DNA of 64,000 bases from the NCBI RefSeq assembly GCF_900188415.1, contig NZ_FZNV01000006.1, positions 102,106 through 166,105 on the forward strand, read 5' to 3'. The first letter of the stretch is position 1. Every line of letters begins with the position of its first letter. This document shows positions 54,697 to 63,565 of this stretch, piece after piece. Made by a program: the position numbers and the translations under genes. The notes beneath the pieces are model-generated. The model worked only from the letters and a program-made list of their open reading frames with translations. It did not search any database and was not told the DNA's origin. The DNA is from Maribacter sedimenticola. GTDB lineage: Bacteria > Bacteroidota > Bacteroidia > Flavobacteriales > Flavobacteriaceae.

Positions 54697-54740
54697 GACA
54701 TTTTGACACATATTACTTTGATGCAGTAGACATTTTGACA
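54697..54740 (-). promoter_or_regulatory. Direct 12-bp repeats upstream of hsp20
   Basis: GACATTTTGACA occurs twice exactly, at 54697-54708 and 54729-54740, 32 bp apart (about three helical turns). On the hsp20 strand each copy reads TGTCAAAATGTC, itself two TGTC units 8 bp apart. They lie 79-122 bases upstream of the hsp20 ATG. This layout suits a regulator dimer binding twice on one DNA face. No similar repeat was seen at other genes here. Confidence 0.5.
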
Positions 54741-54822
54741 TGTATTTGCTAATTATGAGCTTTTAATTTCTTGGAATGAGTCATTATCACGCAACAAGCT
54801 TCACTAGTTTTACCCTTTATCA

Positions 54823-56097
54823 ATGTATATGGACAAACTTTCCAACCTTCTTTTTAAGATTCGAAGTAAAATAGCCTTTTTCCCTACTATTATTTCATTG
54901 GCCGGATTAGTAATGGCATTTGCCATGATATATGTTGAAAAGTTGGGGATTTCTGACTATTTAATGAACGTAGCACCTAGTTTGGTCATAGACGATACAG
55001 ATACGGCCAAAACAATACTAAGCACGTTAATAGCGGGACTCATATCATTAACGGTCTTTAGCTTTTCTATGGTTATGTTATTGTTGAGCCAGGCATCCAG
55101 TAATTTTTCACCTCGGGTTTTACCAGGCATAATATCAGATCAAACAAACCAAATAGTTCTAGGGCAATATATTGCGACCATCCTTTATAATATTTTTATC
55201 CTTATTTCTTTGGAGCCTAAAGAAAATGAATACCAAACACCCGGATTTTCAGTATTGCTGGGAATTATTCTAGCTGTCCTTTGCTTGGCATCATTCATAT
55301 ATTTTATCCATCATATTTCACAATCCATACAAGTAGGAAACATACTTACCAATATTCATGCAAGGACAAAATCTGCATTGGAAAGTATGCTCAATACACA
55401 AAAAAATCAAAGCAATGAATTTCCCGATACCCATACTTGGACTGGCCATAAAATATACAAAACCGGATATTTTTACGGAATTCTGAACGATGACCTCTTG
55501 AAACTTTGCAAAAAATACGATACAAAAATCTACATACATTTGTTCAAGGGTCAATATATATTAGATGGCACAATGGCCTTTTACACTAAAAACAACCTTG
55601 ATGATGATGCCTTGGATGCGATTACCGATACCTTGCTTTTTAGCAACGAAGAACTGGTAGGAGATAATTATGTATATGGTTTTAGGCAATTATCAGAAAT
55701 TGGCATTAAGGCTATGTCTCCTGGTATAAACGATCCAGGAACCGCCTTGAATACGATAGATTACTTAACTTCCCTTTTCCTTGAGCTTACTAAAAAATGG
55801 GAATTTGAGTTTATCACAAGTGATGATGGTGATAATTGGGTAAAGATAAAATGTGCCAAGTTCTCAGAAATACTGTATAACGTCATGGCCACATACCGCC
55901 TGTATTGTAAACATGATATTACGGTAGTACGCAAATTAATGCAAATGCTACGGACGCTAGCCAATTTTTCTTCTAACGATTCCCATCATAAAATCATTGA
56001 ACTAGAGATGGAACAATTGACAAAAGATGCCGAGAAAGGCATTAAAAATGAAAGGGACCTCAGTAAAATGGATGCGGACTTTATTAGTTGGTCCTAG
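54823..56097 (+). CDS. DUF2254 membrane protein
   Basis: This 424-residue protein has four membrane segments in the first 170 residues and a soluble C-terminal part with the GYFYGILNDDLLKLCKKYDTKIYIHLFKGQYI and MSPGINDPGTALNTIDYL blocks typical of DUF2254. The function is unknown; the family is spread through bacteria as a predicted inner-membrane protein. The ATG at 54823 is used, though the one at 54829 is possible. It lies 204 bp from hsp20, divergent. Its stop overlaps the convergent TerB-like gene by 4 bp. Confidence 0.92.
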   Translation: MYMDKLSNLLFKIRSKIAFFPTIISLAGLVMAFAMIYVEKLGISDYLMNVAPSLVIDDTDTAKTILSTLIAGLISLTVFSFSMVMLLLSQASSNFSPRVLPGIISDQTNQIVLGQYIATILYNIFILISLEPKENEYQTPGFSVLLGIILAVLCLASFIYFIHHISQSIQVGNILTNIHARTKSALESMLNTQKNQSNEFPDTHTWTGHKIYKTGYFYGILNDDLLKLCKKYDTKIYIHLFKGQYILDGTMAFYTKNNLDDDALDAITDTLLFSNEELVGDNYVYGFRQLSEIGIKAMSPGINDPGTALNTIDYLTSLFLELTKKWEFEFITSDDGDNWVKIKCAKFSEILYNVMATYRLYCKHDITVVRKLMQMLRTLANFSSNDSHHKIIELEMEQLTKDAEKGIKNERDLSKMDADFISWS

Positions 56098-56495
56098 TTA
56101 TAGTGCGATTTAAATATAGTAATCAAAACATCTGGCGGAACAATTTTATTAGGATATTGATGCATAATCGTAAGCACCTGTTGAATTGCACCCGGGGGTA
56201 ATCCCATTTTTAAACCAATATCATGCAATTTTTTTACCTCCGTAATATCTTGTTGATGATCTACATTCATTAATAAAACCAAGCGATGAAATTGAATAAT
56301 ACGTTCCGCTTGGGACTTAGGAAGAATATGCTCTACCCTTTCCTTGAACAAACGATCAAAGGTTTCTTTGGTAATATTTAACCGTTGCGCCACCATAAAT
56401 AAAAAATCATATTCCATCCTCCTTATTTCATTGTCCACCTTTGCAAACTCTATCATTTCCGATAATATACTTAGCTTCTCTTTTTCTGTAGGCAT
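56094..56495 (-). CDS. TerB-like helical protein
   Basis: This 133-residue cytoplasmic protein is all-helical, with the LSEMIEFAKVDNEIRRMEYDFLFMVAQRLNI start typical of TerB/DjlA-N-like domains and the RLVLLMNVD and LPPGAIQQVLTIM segments. TerB-like domains appear in tellurite and stress systems and as solo proteins with unknown partners. No other ter gene is visible. It is monocistronic. Confidence 0.8.
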   Translation of the reverse strand: MPTEKEKLSILSEMIEFAKVDNEIRRMEYDFLFMVAQRLNITKETFDRLFKERVEHILPKSQAERIIQFHRLVLLMNVDHQQDITEVKKLHDIGLKMGLPPGAIQQVLTIMHQYPNKIVPPDVLITIFKSHYN

Positions 56496-56639
56496 AATCG
56501 CAATTACTTGATTTTCATAATAATAACTAAAAATTGAATACTATATTTCAAAAACACATTAAATCTTGAACATTGGAAAACCATAAAAGCATATAAAAGG
56601 TAGTTCATTAATTCTTTATTGCGATCAAAAGATTAACTC

Positions 56640-56684
56640 AAAAAATAATAATACCGGCCATGGGTTGTACTTCATGACCGATAT
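56640..56684 (-). terminator. Terminator of the adhesin-PorP-OmpA operon
   Basis: On the minus strand a 13-bp stem with two G-U pairs (56684-56672 with 56661-56649) around a 10-base loop is followed by a T-rich run. It lies 18 bp after the OmpA-family stop. Confidence 0.8.
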
Positions 56685-56701
56685 TACATTCACCGCACTC
56701 C

Positions 56702-58645
56702 CTATTTGCTTACGATATTCTCTTTCAATACAATAAAATCTGACCTTCTATTTACCAAGTGCTCCTGTTCTGAACATTTAACGCCATTACTGCATTCATT
56801 GATCAACATGGTCTCCCCATAGCCTGTAGCACTCAATATCCTGTATTGGGCAATTCCTTGGGCAATTAAATATTTCCTGGTAGATTTTGCCCTATCATCA
56901 GATAAACGCAGGTTATAACTGTCCGATCCACGGGAGTCTGTATGCGATTCTATCTTAATTCTTATATCAGGAAATTGCTGCATGGCAAATAGCACCTTTT
57001 TCAATTCTATCTCAGCCCTTGCCGTTATGTTAGATTTGTCATAGTCAAAGTAAATGGGATCTACCTTTATTTTCTCAACGGCCCCATCTTTTTCTATGAT
57101 ATCGTCATAAGGTGTTAAGTATACCAGATTATCGGTAGATGGTGGTTGTGGCTTATCTGTCGTTATGACCGAGACCTGTTGCTTTGAGAATCTTTCCTTA
57201 AAAAATACCATTTTATTATCCCGATTACAGGGGAGTTCTATTTCATAAAAACCACGTTCATCGGTCAACAGAATTTCTATAAGTCCGTCAGTAGGATTCT
57301 TTACTTCAACATTGGCAAACGGTACAGGTTCATTGGTAATTTTATTCAACACCTGACCGGAATAGACCAGGCAATGGGTTGGATCTATTTTTTTAAATGC
57401 ATATATGTCATCATCACCAACACCGCCCATTCTATTAGAAGCAAAATAACCACTATCAAAATCCTCATTTATGATCAAGGAGAAATCATCCATATTACTA
57501 TTAAAAGGTTTGCCCATATTCACCGGTAAGGAGTATTCATCCTTAGCGATGATCTTTGACTTAAACAAATCCAATCCGCCTAAACCATAGTGCCCGTCAG
57601 ATGAAAAGTACAACACATCGTTCACTACATACGGAAACATCTCCCTACCCTTGGTATTGATAGCAGGTCCCAAGTTTTTTGGAGGAGACACCACAGTACC
57701 ATCGCTATCCAAGGAAACCACATAAATATCTGACCCGCCATAACCCCCAGGCATGTTAGAGGTAAAGTATAATTTTTTACCATTGGAACTCAAGGCCGGA
57801 TGCCCACATGAATAATCCTTATCGTTGATAGAGAGGGATTGTATATCTTCTATATCCCCGTTATACAAATTACCCATAACGATCTGCATATTGGATAGCC
57901 CATCATTATTGGCCTGTAACTTACCTTTTTTATAATAGTTACGGGTTAAGTAAATACGGCTCATATCTTTGGTTACGGTAACAGATGCGTCATGAAAATC
58001 TGACATTCTATTGGCCGCGAATTTTTCAGGAACAAAACCAAGGTCTTGCGGAACAGTCATAAAAAGATCCAAATAAGGCTGATTGTTCCAAGGATAAATT
58101 TTGCCCCCAGCGGTTATAGAATCACGGGTACTGGAAAACACAATGGAACCATCCCTATAAAAAGCGGGCGAAAAGTCGGATTTCGGACTATTGAAACCTA
58201 AAGTATCCATTTGAAATCTTGCATTGGTCAACAGTAAACTATCCAAATGTTGACGTTGAGCCAATATCATTTGCAACCGACCTTCATCTTTATAATAGTC
58301 AAGCAGTACCTCATCTGCCCTTTCTTGATTATGGCTCGCCTTTAAACATTGAACAAGTTTAATCATATTGTTCTCCCCTATTTCATTTCCTTTTTGCACA
58401 TATAGTTTGGAGTACCATTTTTCCGCATTGGTATAGTCACCAATATTAAAATAACTATCTGCCAAATTTTGAAGTACGTGGTCATCTATACGCCTGTTCT
58501 TATTGGCAATTTCCGCATAAAGCTCAATAGCCTTATTGAATTTAAAGTTCTTAAAAAATTCATCTGCACGGGATTCTTTGGTCTGCCCCTGCATTACCAT
58601 ACATGCGCACAACATGATATATATATATCGTAATTTTATTTTCAT
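56702..58645 (-). CDS. OmpA-family protein with TPR and WD40-like repeats
   Basis: This 647-residue protein has a signal peptide (about 1-21), tetratricopeptide-like helices (about 25-110), several WD40-like PD40 beta-propeller repeats (about 145-400, with SSNGKKLYFTSNMPGGYGGSDIYVV), a carboxypeptidase-regulatory-like segment (about 410-480) and an OmpA peptidoglycan-binding domain (about 520-647, with IRIKIESHTDSRGSDSYNLRLSDDRAKS). This is the PorE-like layout that tethers T9SS surface components to the wall. It is the third gene of the operon with adhesin and PorP/SprF, 10 bp after PorP. Confidence 0.94.
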   Translation of the reverse strand: MKIKLRYIYIMLCACMVMQGQTKESRADEFFKNFKFNKAIELYAEIANKNRRIDDHVLQNLADSYFNIGDYTNAEKWYSKLYVQKGNEIGENNMIKLVQCLKASHNQERADEVLLDYYKDEGRLQMILAQRQHLDSLLLTNARFQMDTLGFNSPKSDFSPAFYRDGSIVFSSTRDSITAGGKIYPWNNQPYLDLFMTVPQDLGFVPEKFAANRMSDFHDASVTVTKDMSRIYLTRNYYKKGKLQANNDGLSNMQIVMGNLYNGDIEDIQSLSINDKDYSCGHPALSSNGKKLYFTSNMPGGYGGSDIYVVSLDSDGTVVSPPKNLGPAINTKGREMFPYVVNDVLYFSSDGHYGLGGLDLFKSKIIAKDEYSLPVNMGKPFNSNMDDFSLIINEDFDSGYFASNRMGGVGDDDIYAFKKIDPTHCLVYSGQVLNKITNEPVPFANVEVKNPTDGLIEILLTDERGFYEIELPCNRDNKMVFFKERFSKQQVSVITTDKPQPPSTDNLVYLTPYDDIIEKDGAVEKIKVDPIYFDYDKSNITARAEIELKKVLFAMQQFPDIRIKIESHTDSRGSDSYNLRLSDDRAKSTRKYLIAQGIAQYRILSATGYGETMLINECSNGVKCSEQEHLVNRRSDFIVLKENIVSK

Positions 58646-58655
58646 AATAATAGGA

Positions 58656-59579
58656 TTAAAAGAATCTTGGTGACAATGCCCTTTTTTTCAAGCCGTCTAG
58701 ATTGTAGGTTAGTATAATTTCATGAGAACCATCGTTATAGTTTTCCAGGCCGGTGACCGAATAATCATACGCATAGCCCAAAAAGAAATTATCGGTAATA
58801 TGGAATCCCGCCAAAGCACTAATGGCATCATCATACCTATAGGCCAAACCTAGACTTAGACGTTCACGCAAAAGAAAATTGGCGGAAACATCTACGGACA
58901 AAGGTGCCCCGGAAACTATTTTGGCCAAAACTGCAGGTTTAAACTTAACGGATTCACTGACATCAAACACATAGCCGGACATTAGGAAATACTGACTCTT
59001 TCTTTCCGTTACCGTGCTATCATCATCTTTATAAATACGGGAGTTGAGCAAGTTATTGCTAGATATGCCTACATACCATTTAGAACCAAAATAAAATGCC
59101 CCCGCCCCAACAATAGGCCTAGTCTCACTAAGATTTTCTTGAAATACGGGATCTAATTCATTGGAAAAATTTCCTTTGGAATAATCTATATTGAAAATAT
59201 CCAACCCGGCGTTTAATCCAAATGATAAGGTGGTCGTCTCCCCGGTTTTAATGTGGTACGCAAAATTTGCATTGATCTCCACGTTGTTAGACGCTCCTAA
59301 ATTATCGTTCAGAACGGTCAACCCAACTCCTATCCTATCCTTGACCAGTCCATGGGCAGAAAAGCTTTGGGTTTCCGGTGAACCATCTATACCCACCCAC
59401 TGTGACCTATAGAGTAAGCTTGCGGCCAATTTGCCTTGAGTACCCGTATAACCGGGGTTCAAGGTTTGGGTATTGTACATATATTGAGTGTATTGTGGCC
59501 GTTGCTGCCCTCTGACCACTGTGGTCGTCAGGAACAACAAACAGGCAAAAGATGCTATAATCGTTATATAATTCTTCAT
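58656..59579 (-). CDS. PorP/SprF-family T9SS outer-membrane protein
   Basis: This 307-residue beta-barrel protein has a signal ending VRGQQ near residue 25 and the PorP/SprF start QRPQYTQYMYNTQTLNPGYTGTQGKLAASLLYRSQWVGIDGSP. Alternating strands continue to the C-terminus, with the FLGYAYDYS and HEIILTYNL blocks. SprF-type proteins are needed to export or anchor their adjacent type B CTD adhesin. Here the adhesin lies 45 bp upstream and the OmpA-like protein 10 bp downstream, so the three make a dedicated surface assembly. Confidence 0.95.
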   Translation of the reverse strand: MKNYITIIASFACLLFLTTTVVRGQQRPQYTQYMYNTQTLNPGYTGTQGKLAASLLYRSQWVGIDGSPETQSFSAHGLVKDRIGVGLTVLNDNLGASNNVEINANFAYHIKTGETTTLSFGLNAGLDIFNIDYSKGNFSNELDPVFQENLSETRPIVGAGAFYFGSKWYVGISSNNLLNSRIYKDDDSTVTERKSQYFLMSGYVFDVSESVKFKPAVLAKIVSGAPLSVDVSANFLLRERLSLGLAYRYDDAISALAGFHITDNFFLGYAYDYSVTGLENYNDGSHEIILTYNLDGLKKRALSPRFF

Positions 59580-59624
59580 GTGATTAATCGTTTTTGGTTT
59601 TGAGATATTTCAATGTGTTCAAGA

Positions 59625-62600
59625 TTACCTGGCAAGTTGCAACCAACCAACCAAATCACGGTTTAGTTCAGGTATGTTCACTACATAATAATAAGTACCG
59701 GCCGGTAAATGTTCCCCAGCTCCAATTACTCCGTTAACATTGGCTATACCCTCCCAATTATTTTGGTAATCTTGGGTCTCAAAGACCAAGTTCCCGTTCC
59801 TGTTATAGATCTGTAGGGTATTGGCATAGTCCGTTATACATTCAATCTCAAAAAAGTCGTTGTATCCATCTGCGTTTGGTGAAAATTCATTGAATACCTC
59901 AAGACAAAATTCCGCTCCTAGTACCTCACCACAACTCTTGGTAGCAATTTCCTGTGTCATGGAAGTATTTTCCGCACAACCGTTAGCGCTTGTAAAGGAT
60001 ACCTGTATAGATGTATTCTCCAAGCTGGTCCATGTTACGGTTACATAATCATCCGTTGCGGTTCCCCCCTCGGTGATCGTTCCGCCATTTACGGCCCATA
60101 CATAATTTTCCTGACCGCTTACGGTGGTATAGGTATATGAACGCTCCATACATGCATCTGTAAGCTCACCGTTCAAGACTATGGAAGTGTCCTCAAAAAC
60201 AGTTGCATTAATGTGCAGCCTGTCTTCGCTTTCACAGCCATTCTCTATACTTGATACGTAGTAATCCCCACTTACAAGAGGATCCGTTGGATCGAGCATA
60301 GTACCGTTTTCAGGACTATCATAGAAAACAACGTTGTCCTGATCCACTTCTAAGTCACCAATTACCGGATTAGTATTCTCACAAAAAGTCTGAGCATCAT
60401 TTGTTGTAGTTGGTGCATCTACCGTAATGACCGATACCGCAATCCCTATTCTTGCATAGACGGATATAGGAATATTCAATAATCCCATATAATATACTTG
60501 GCCATCTACCAATGGGGTATCCATACCCAATACGCTACCTCCTACCAATGCATTGAACAATACGCCATCTACCAAGGACAATTCCAAATCCAATAAGGTA
60601 GGATTGTCCGAAGCACAAAATACTTGTACGACATTGCCCAGTGGCAATTCTGGAATTGGTAAGGGTAATTGGTATGAAGAATTACAACCTCCTGATGATA
60701 TGGTCAATTCTACTTCTTGGTCCGCATCCAAAAGAACATCCAAGCCATTTACCGCTACACTATATTCCAAATTTTGGTCTAATGTACCTATGTATTCAGT
60801 GCCGTTCACCTGCAAGGTCAACTCATCTCCTTGAGCCACATCCCCAGTAACCGAACCTTCTAATTGAATACCGGAATTTTCTGTATTGATGTCATATACA
60901 TCCTGTAAACTTATGACCGTTTCCAAGGTGGGTACTGCCGTAAAGTTAGAATCCATTATTGTTACGGTCACTTCCTTTAGTTCACCATTTTCATTATCAC
61001 AGCCAGCAACCGCACGCTCCAATCCTACATAAAAATTATAAGGGGAATTGATATCGCTCAAACCACTAATGGTCAATGTACCGGAATCTGAAACGGCATA
61101 GGAAACATTGCCTACTACCATACCATCGACAATAGGGTTGGTTTTATTTTCATCAAAATACCACTGATAAGAACCACGTATTGCACTAGACGGAACAAGA
61201 ACCACGTCACTGGAGCTACAGATCGGGCCATCCGCACCGAATACATTAATATCGTCTGCGGTAGGTCTATCCAATACATTGATATTGATGGTTGCTTTTG
61301 CGGTTTCCAGCAAACAGCCTATTCTACCCACTGCCACGTAAAATGTGGTGTCCGCATTAAGTATACCGGTATCGAACGACGCACCGGATTCTACGGTGTC
61401 CAAGAGGTTACCCCCTGTCAAGGCATCGTACCATCTAATTTCCAAGTCAACATTATTCTCCAATGTGGCCAAAATATCCACACTTGTACCCGAACAAATA
61501 GAGATTTCCTGGGAATCAATTGTAATCTCGTTTGCGCTGGATAAGTTTAAAAGTTCTGAAATAAAGTCGACCGTATTGAGCAAAAGACTGGCTTCCAAAC
61601 CTGTTTCGGTTGCGGAAACAGTTACCTCCCTTAAATCTCCCGGGGCATTTTCACAAGAGGCACTTTCTTCAATTAAGCGGGCATAAACGCTAAACGTATC
61701 AAAATTTTCCTGTAAGCCAGTAATATCAAGTATTCCATTAGAATCTATGGTATACGTAACACCATTGACCACTTCCCCATTGGTGATTTCATTTACCGCT
61801 CCTGCGTCTAAAAACCATTTGAACGCACCCGTAATAGTACTGGTAGGCGTTAAGGTCAACGTACCTGTTTCACAAATACCGTCATTGGTAATTGTTACAT
61901 TAATATCATCTGCAGTAGGAACCGGAACAACATTAACCACCACTTCTAACAATGATGATAAATCCGTACAACCTTTATCACGTGCTGCAACAAAAAATGT
62001 CGTTGTCTCCGTTAAATTTGTTGGTACAAAAGGTTCTCCGGAATCAAGAACTTGCAGTTGTGCCCCATCTGCATTGAACCAAACCAGTTCCTCGTTAAGT
62101 TCATCTGAGGCCAAGGCTACTAAATTAGCATCTGTACCTGCGCAAATAGTAGTATTGGTCATGTTGGTATCCAATGTTGGTTCAGCCGGCGCCTTTCTAA
62201 CATCATAGATACGAATACTTTGATCTAAACCAATACCCACTAAAGAACTTAATTCCAAGGTCAACCTATCTATGGGAACACCTGGAGCAATTGGAACATC
62301 TACCGTGCCATTTTCTGCCAATAGGCCCAAAAGGTCTAGATTAAGTAAATTATTGGCATCTTCCTGAAAAACTGCGGCAGAAGATCCATTATTTGCCCTT
62401 ATCTCAATATTGTTCAATAAACCAACTTGTAATAATGAGGGATCAACACCCAAGGTAATATAGAATACGTCATCCGCATTTGAAACCGTATCAAAATAAA
62501 AAGTTTGAGATAGTGAGGCAGCAACGCCCACAATTCCAAATCCCATCTCAGCATAGGTGTCGCTAGTGTCATCTATTGCCAGTTCCAGATTACTGACCCC

Positions 62601-63296
62601 TGCTCCACTAAGCTGTAGAAGATCCAAGGTTATACCCGTACCATCAAAAGAAGTATAGGTTGCGTTTAAGCAATTGCCTAAAGTTGTGTTATCCATATAA
62701 GCGCCATAAACATCCAGGGATTTTTCAGAACCCAAGCCGACTAAAGAACCCGTTCTATTGGTAAAACGAATTCTATTATAGGCTGAATTAGGTGAAATGG
62801 ACAAAAAGTATTCGCCGTTTTCATTAGTAACAACCCGCATTTGATCTGTGGTAAAAGCACTACTTAAAGCGGAATCATTGGTTAGAATTACGGTGTTGTC
62901 GTTTTTAACCTCAACGCTAAATTCCTGATTTCCCAAAATTACAACCCCAACAACATCGGCCAACAGTCCGCCCAAGTTTCCCCCTAACAAGAATGGCAGT
63001 AGTTCATCTTCGGTATCCAAACGTACATAACTGGTCTGTAGCGCCGGAATCTCGTTGGCATACTCCAGTTCTAAATGACCTGAGTAAGCACCTATTCCTA
63101 GTGCCAAACCAGAATTGGCCTTGATGGTGGCATGTGTAGAAAGGTCATCATCAATTGCCCTACCCGAAAAATCAACTTGAGATTCACTACTAATGGTCTG
63201 GGCAAACTGTTGTTGTCCAAAGGCAACTTCAACGCTTATCAACATGCTGATTAGCGCAAAGATCAGTAGAAAACTATTTGGGTAATTTTTTTCCAT
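59625..63296 (-). CDS. Large T9SS type B adhesin with Ig-like repeats
   Basis: This 1223-residue secreted protein has a signal ending VAFGQ near residue 28, an unassigned beta-rich N-terminus (about 30-365), then Ig-like modules. A pair of domains is repeated: an Ig-like one (about 370-455) followed by a PTADDINV-starting one (about 457-590), then again at about 595-675 and 677-800. Further Ig-like parts follow to about 1130. The C-terminal ~85 residues (FSPNADGYNDFF to LQLAR) are a type B sorting domain. It is the first gene of the operon with PorP/SprF and OmpA-family genes, so it is probably a SprB-like surface adhesin. Confidence 0.93.
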   Translation of the reverse strand: MEKNYPNSFLLIFALISMLISVEVAFGQQQFAQTISSESQVDFSGRAIDDDLSTHATIKANSGLALGIGAYSGHLELEYANEIPALQTSYVRLDTEDELLPFLLGGNLGGLLADVVGVVILGNQEFSVEVKNDNTVILTNDSALSSAFTTDQMRVVTNENGEYFLSISPNSAYNRIRFTNRTGSLVGLGSEKSLDVYGAYMDNTTLGNCLNATYTSFDGTGITLDLLQLSGAGVSNLELAIDDTSDTYAEMGFGIVGVAASLSQTFYFDTVSNADDVFYITLGVDPSLLQVGLLNNIEIRANNGSSAAVFQEDANNLLNLDLLGLLAENGTVDVPIAPGVPIDRLTLELSSLVGIGLDQSIRIYDVRKAPAEPTLDTNMTNTTICAGTDANLVALASDELNEELVWFNADGAQLQVLDSGEPFVPTNLTETTTFFVAARDKGCTDLSSLLEVVVNVVPVPTADDINVTITNDGICETGTLTLTPTSTITGAFKWFLDAGAVNEITNGEVVNGVTYTIDSNGILDITGLQENFDTFSVYARLIEESASCENAPGDLREVTVSATETGLEASLLLNTVDFISELLNLSSANEITIDSQEISICSGTSVDILATLENNVDLEIRWYDALTGGNLLDTVESGASFDTGILNADTTFYVAVGRIGCLLETAKATININVLDRPTADDINVFGADGPICSSSDVVLVPSSAIRGSYQWYFDENKTNPIVDGMVVGNVSYAVSDSGTLTISGLSDINSPYNFYVGLERAVAGCDNENGELKEVTVTIMDSNFTAVPTLETVISLQDVYDINTENSGIQLEGSVTGDVAQGDELTLQVNGTEYIGTLDQNLEYSVAVNGLDVLLDADQEVELTISSGGCNSSYQLPLPIPELPLGNVVQVFCASDNPTLLDLELSLVDGVLFNALVGGSVLGMDTPLVDGQVYYMGLLNIPISVYARIGIAVSVITVDAPTTTNDAQTFCENTNPVIGDLEVDQDNVVFYDSPENGTMLDPTDPLVSGDYYVSSIENGCESEDRLHINATVFEDTSIVLNGELTDACMERSYTYTTVSGQENYVWAVNGGTITEGGTATDDYVTVTWTSLENTSIQVSFTSANGCAENTSMTQEIATKSCGEVLGAEFCLEVFNEFSPNADGYNDFFEIECITDYANTLQIYNRNGNLVFETQDYQNNWEGIANVNGVIGAGEHLPAGTYYYVVNIPELNRDLVGWLQLAR

Positions 63297-63324
63297 ATCG
63301 TTATAATTTATAAGAATTTTCTTA

Positions 63325-63332
63325 CAAATATA
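63325..63332 (-). promoter_or_regulatory. Candidate -7 box of the adhesin operon
   Basis: The minus strand reads TATATTTG at 63332-63325 (TAnnTTTG class), 28 bases before the ATG at 63296. No TTG lies 17-23 bases further upstream. Confidence 0.3.
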
Positions 63333-63565
63333 ACGACGAGATGTTTATTTGATTTTATGACGAATTGTCTTTACGATATCCTGAAGAGAAACATCGATAA
63401 AGTGTGCAATAAAATCGATAAACTGCATTTAAATGAAAATTATACGAATTAAGCTAATATGCAACGCTTTGGTTATCTAAAACTGAATTTAAGCTCTTAT
63501 AAATCAGAAATTTATATTAAGCCTAAAGGCAGGACAATAATGGTAAAAATAAATTTTTTATAAAC

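Noticed and set aside
54619..54741. N-terminal extension of hsp20
   Set aside because: The extra 41 residues are Cys/Asn-rich, unlike the family, and run through the direct repeats; the ATG at 54618 is normal.
61747..62208. Long open frame (153 codons) on the plus strand inside the adhesin gene
   Set aside because: It is antisense to a coding sequence with clear domains, and its composition mirrors the adhesin codons.
63498..63516. AT-only hairpin (TATAAAT/ATTTATA) upstream of the adhesin operon
   Set aside because: It is too weak and AT-rich to separate from background.
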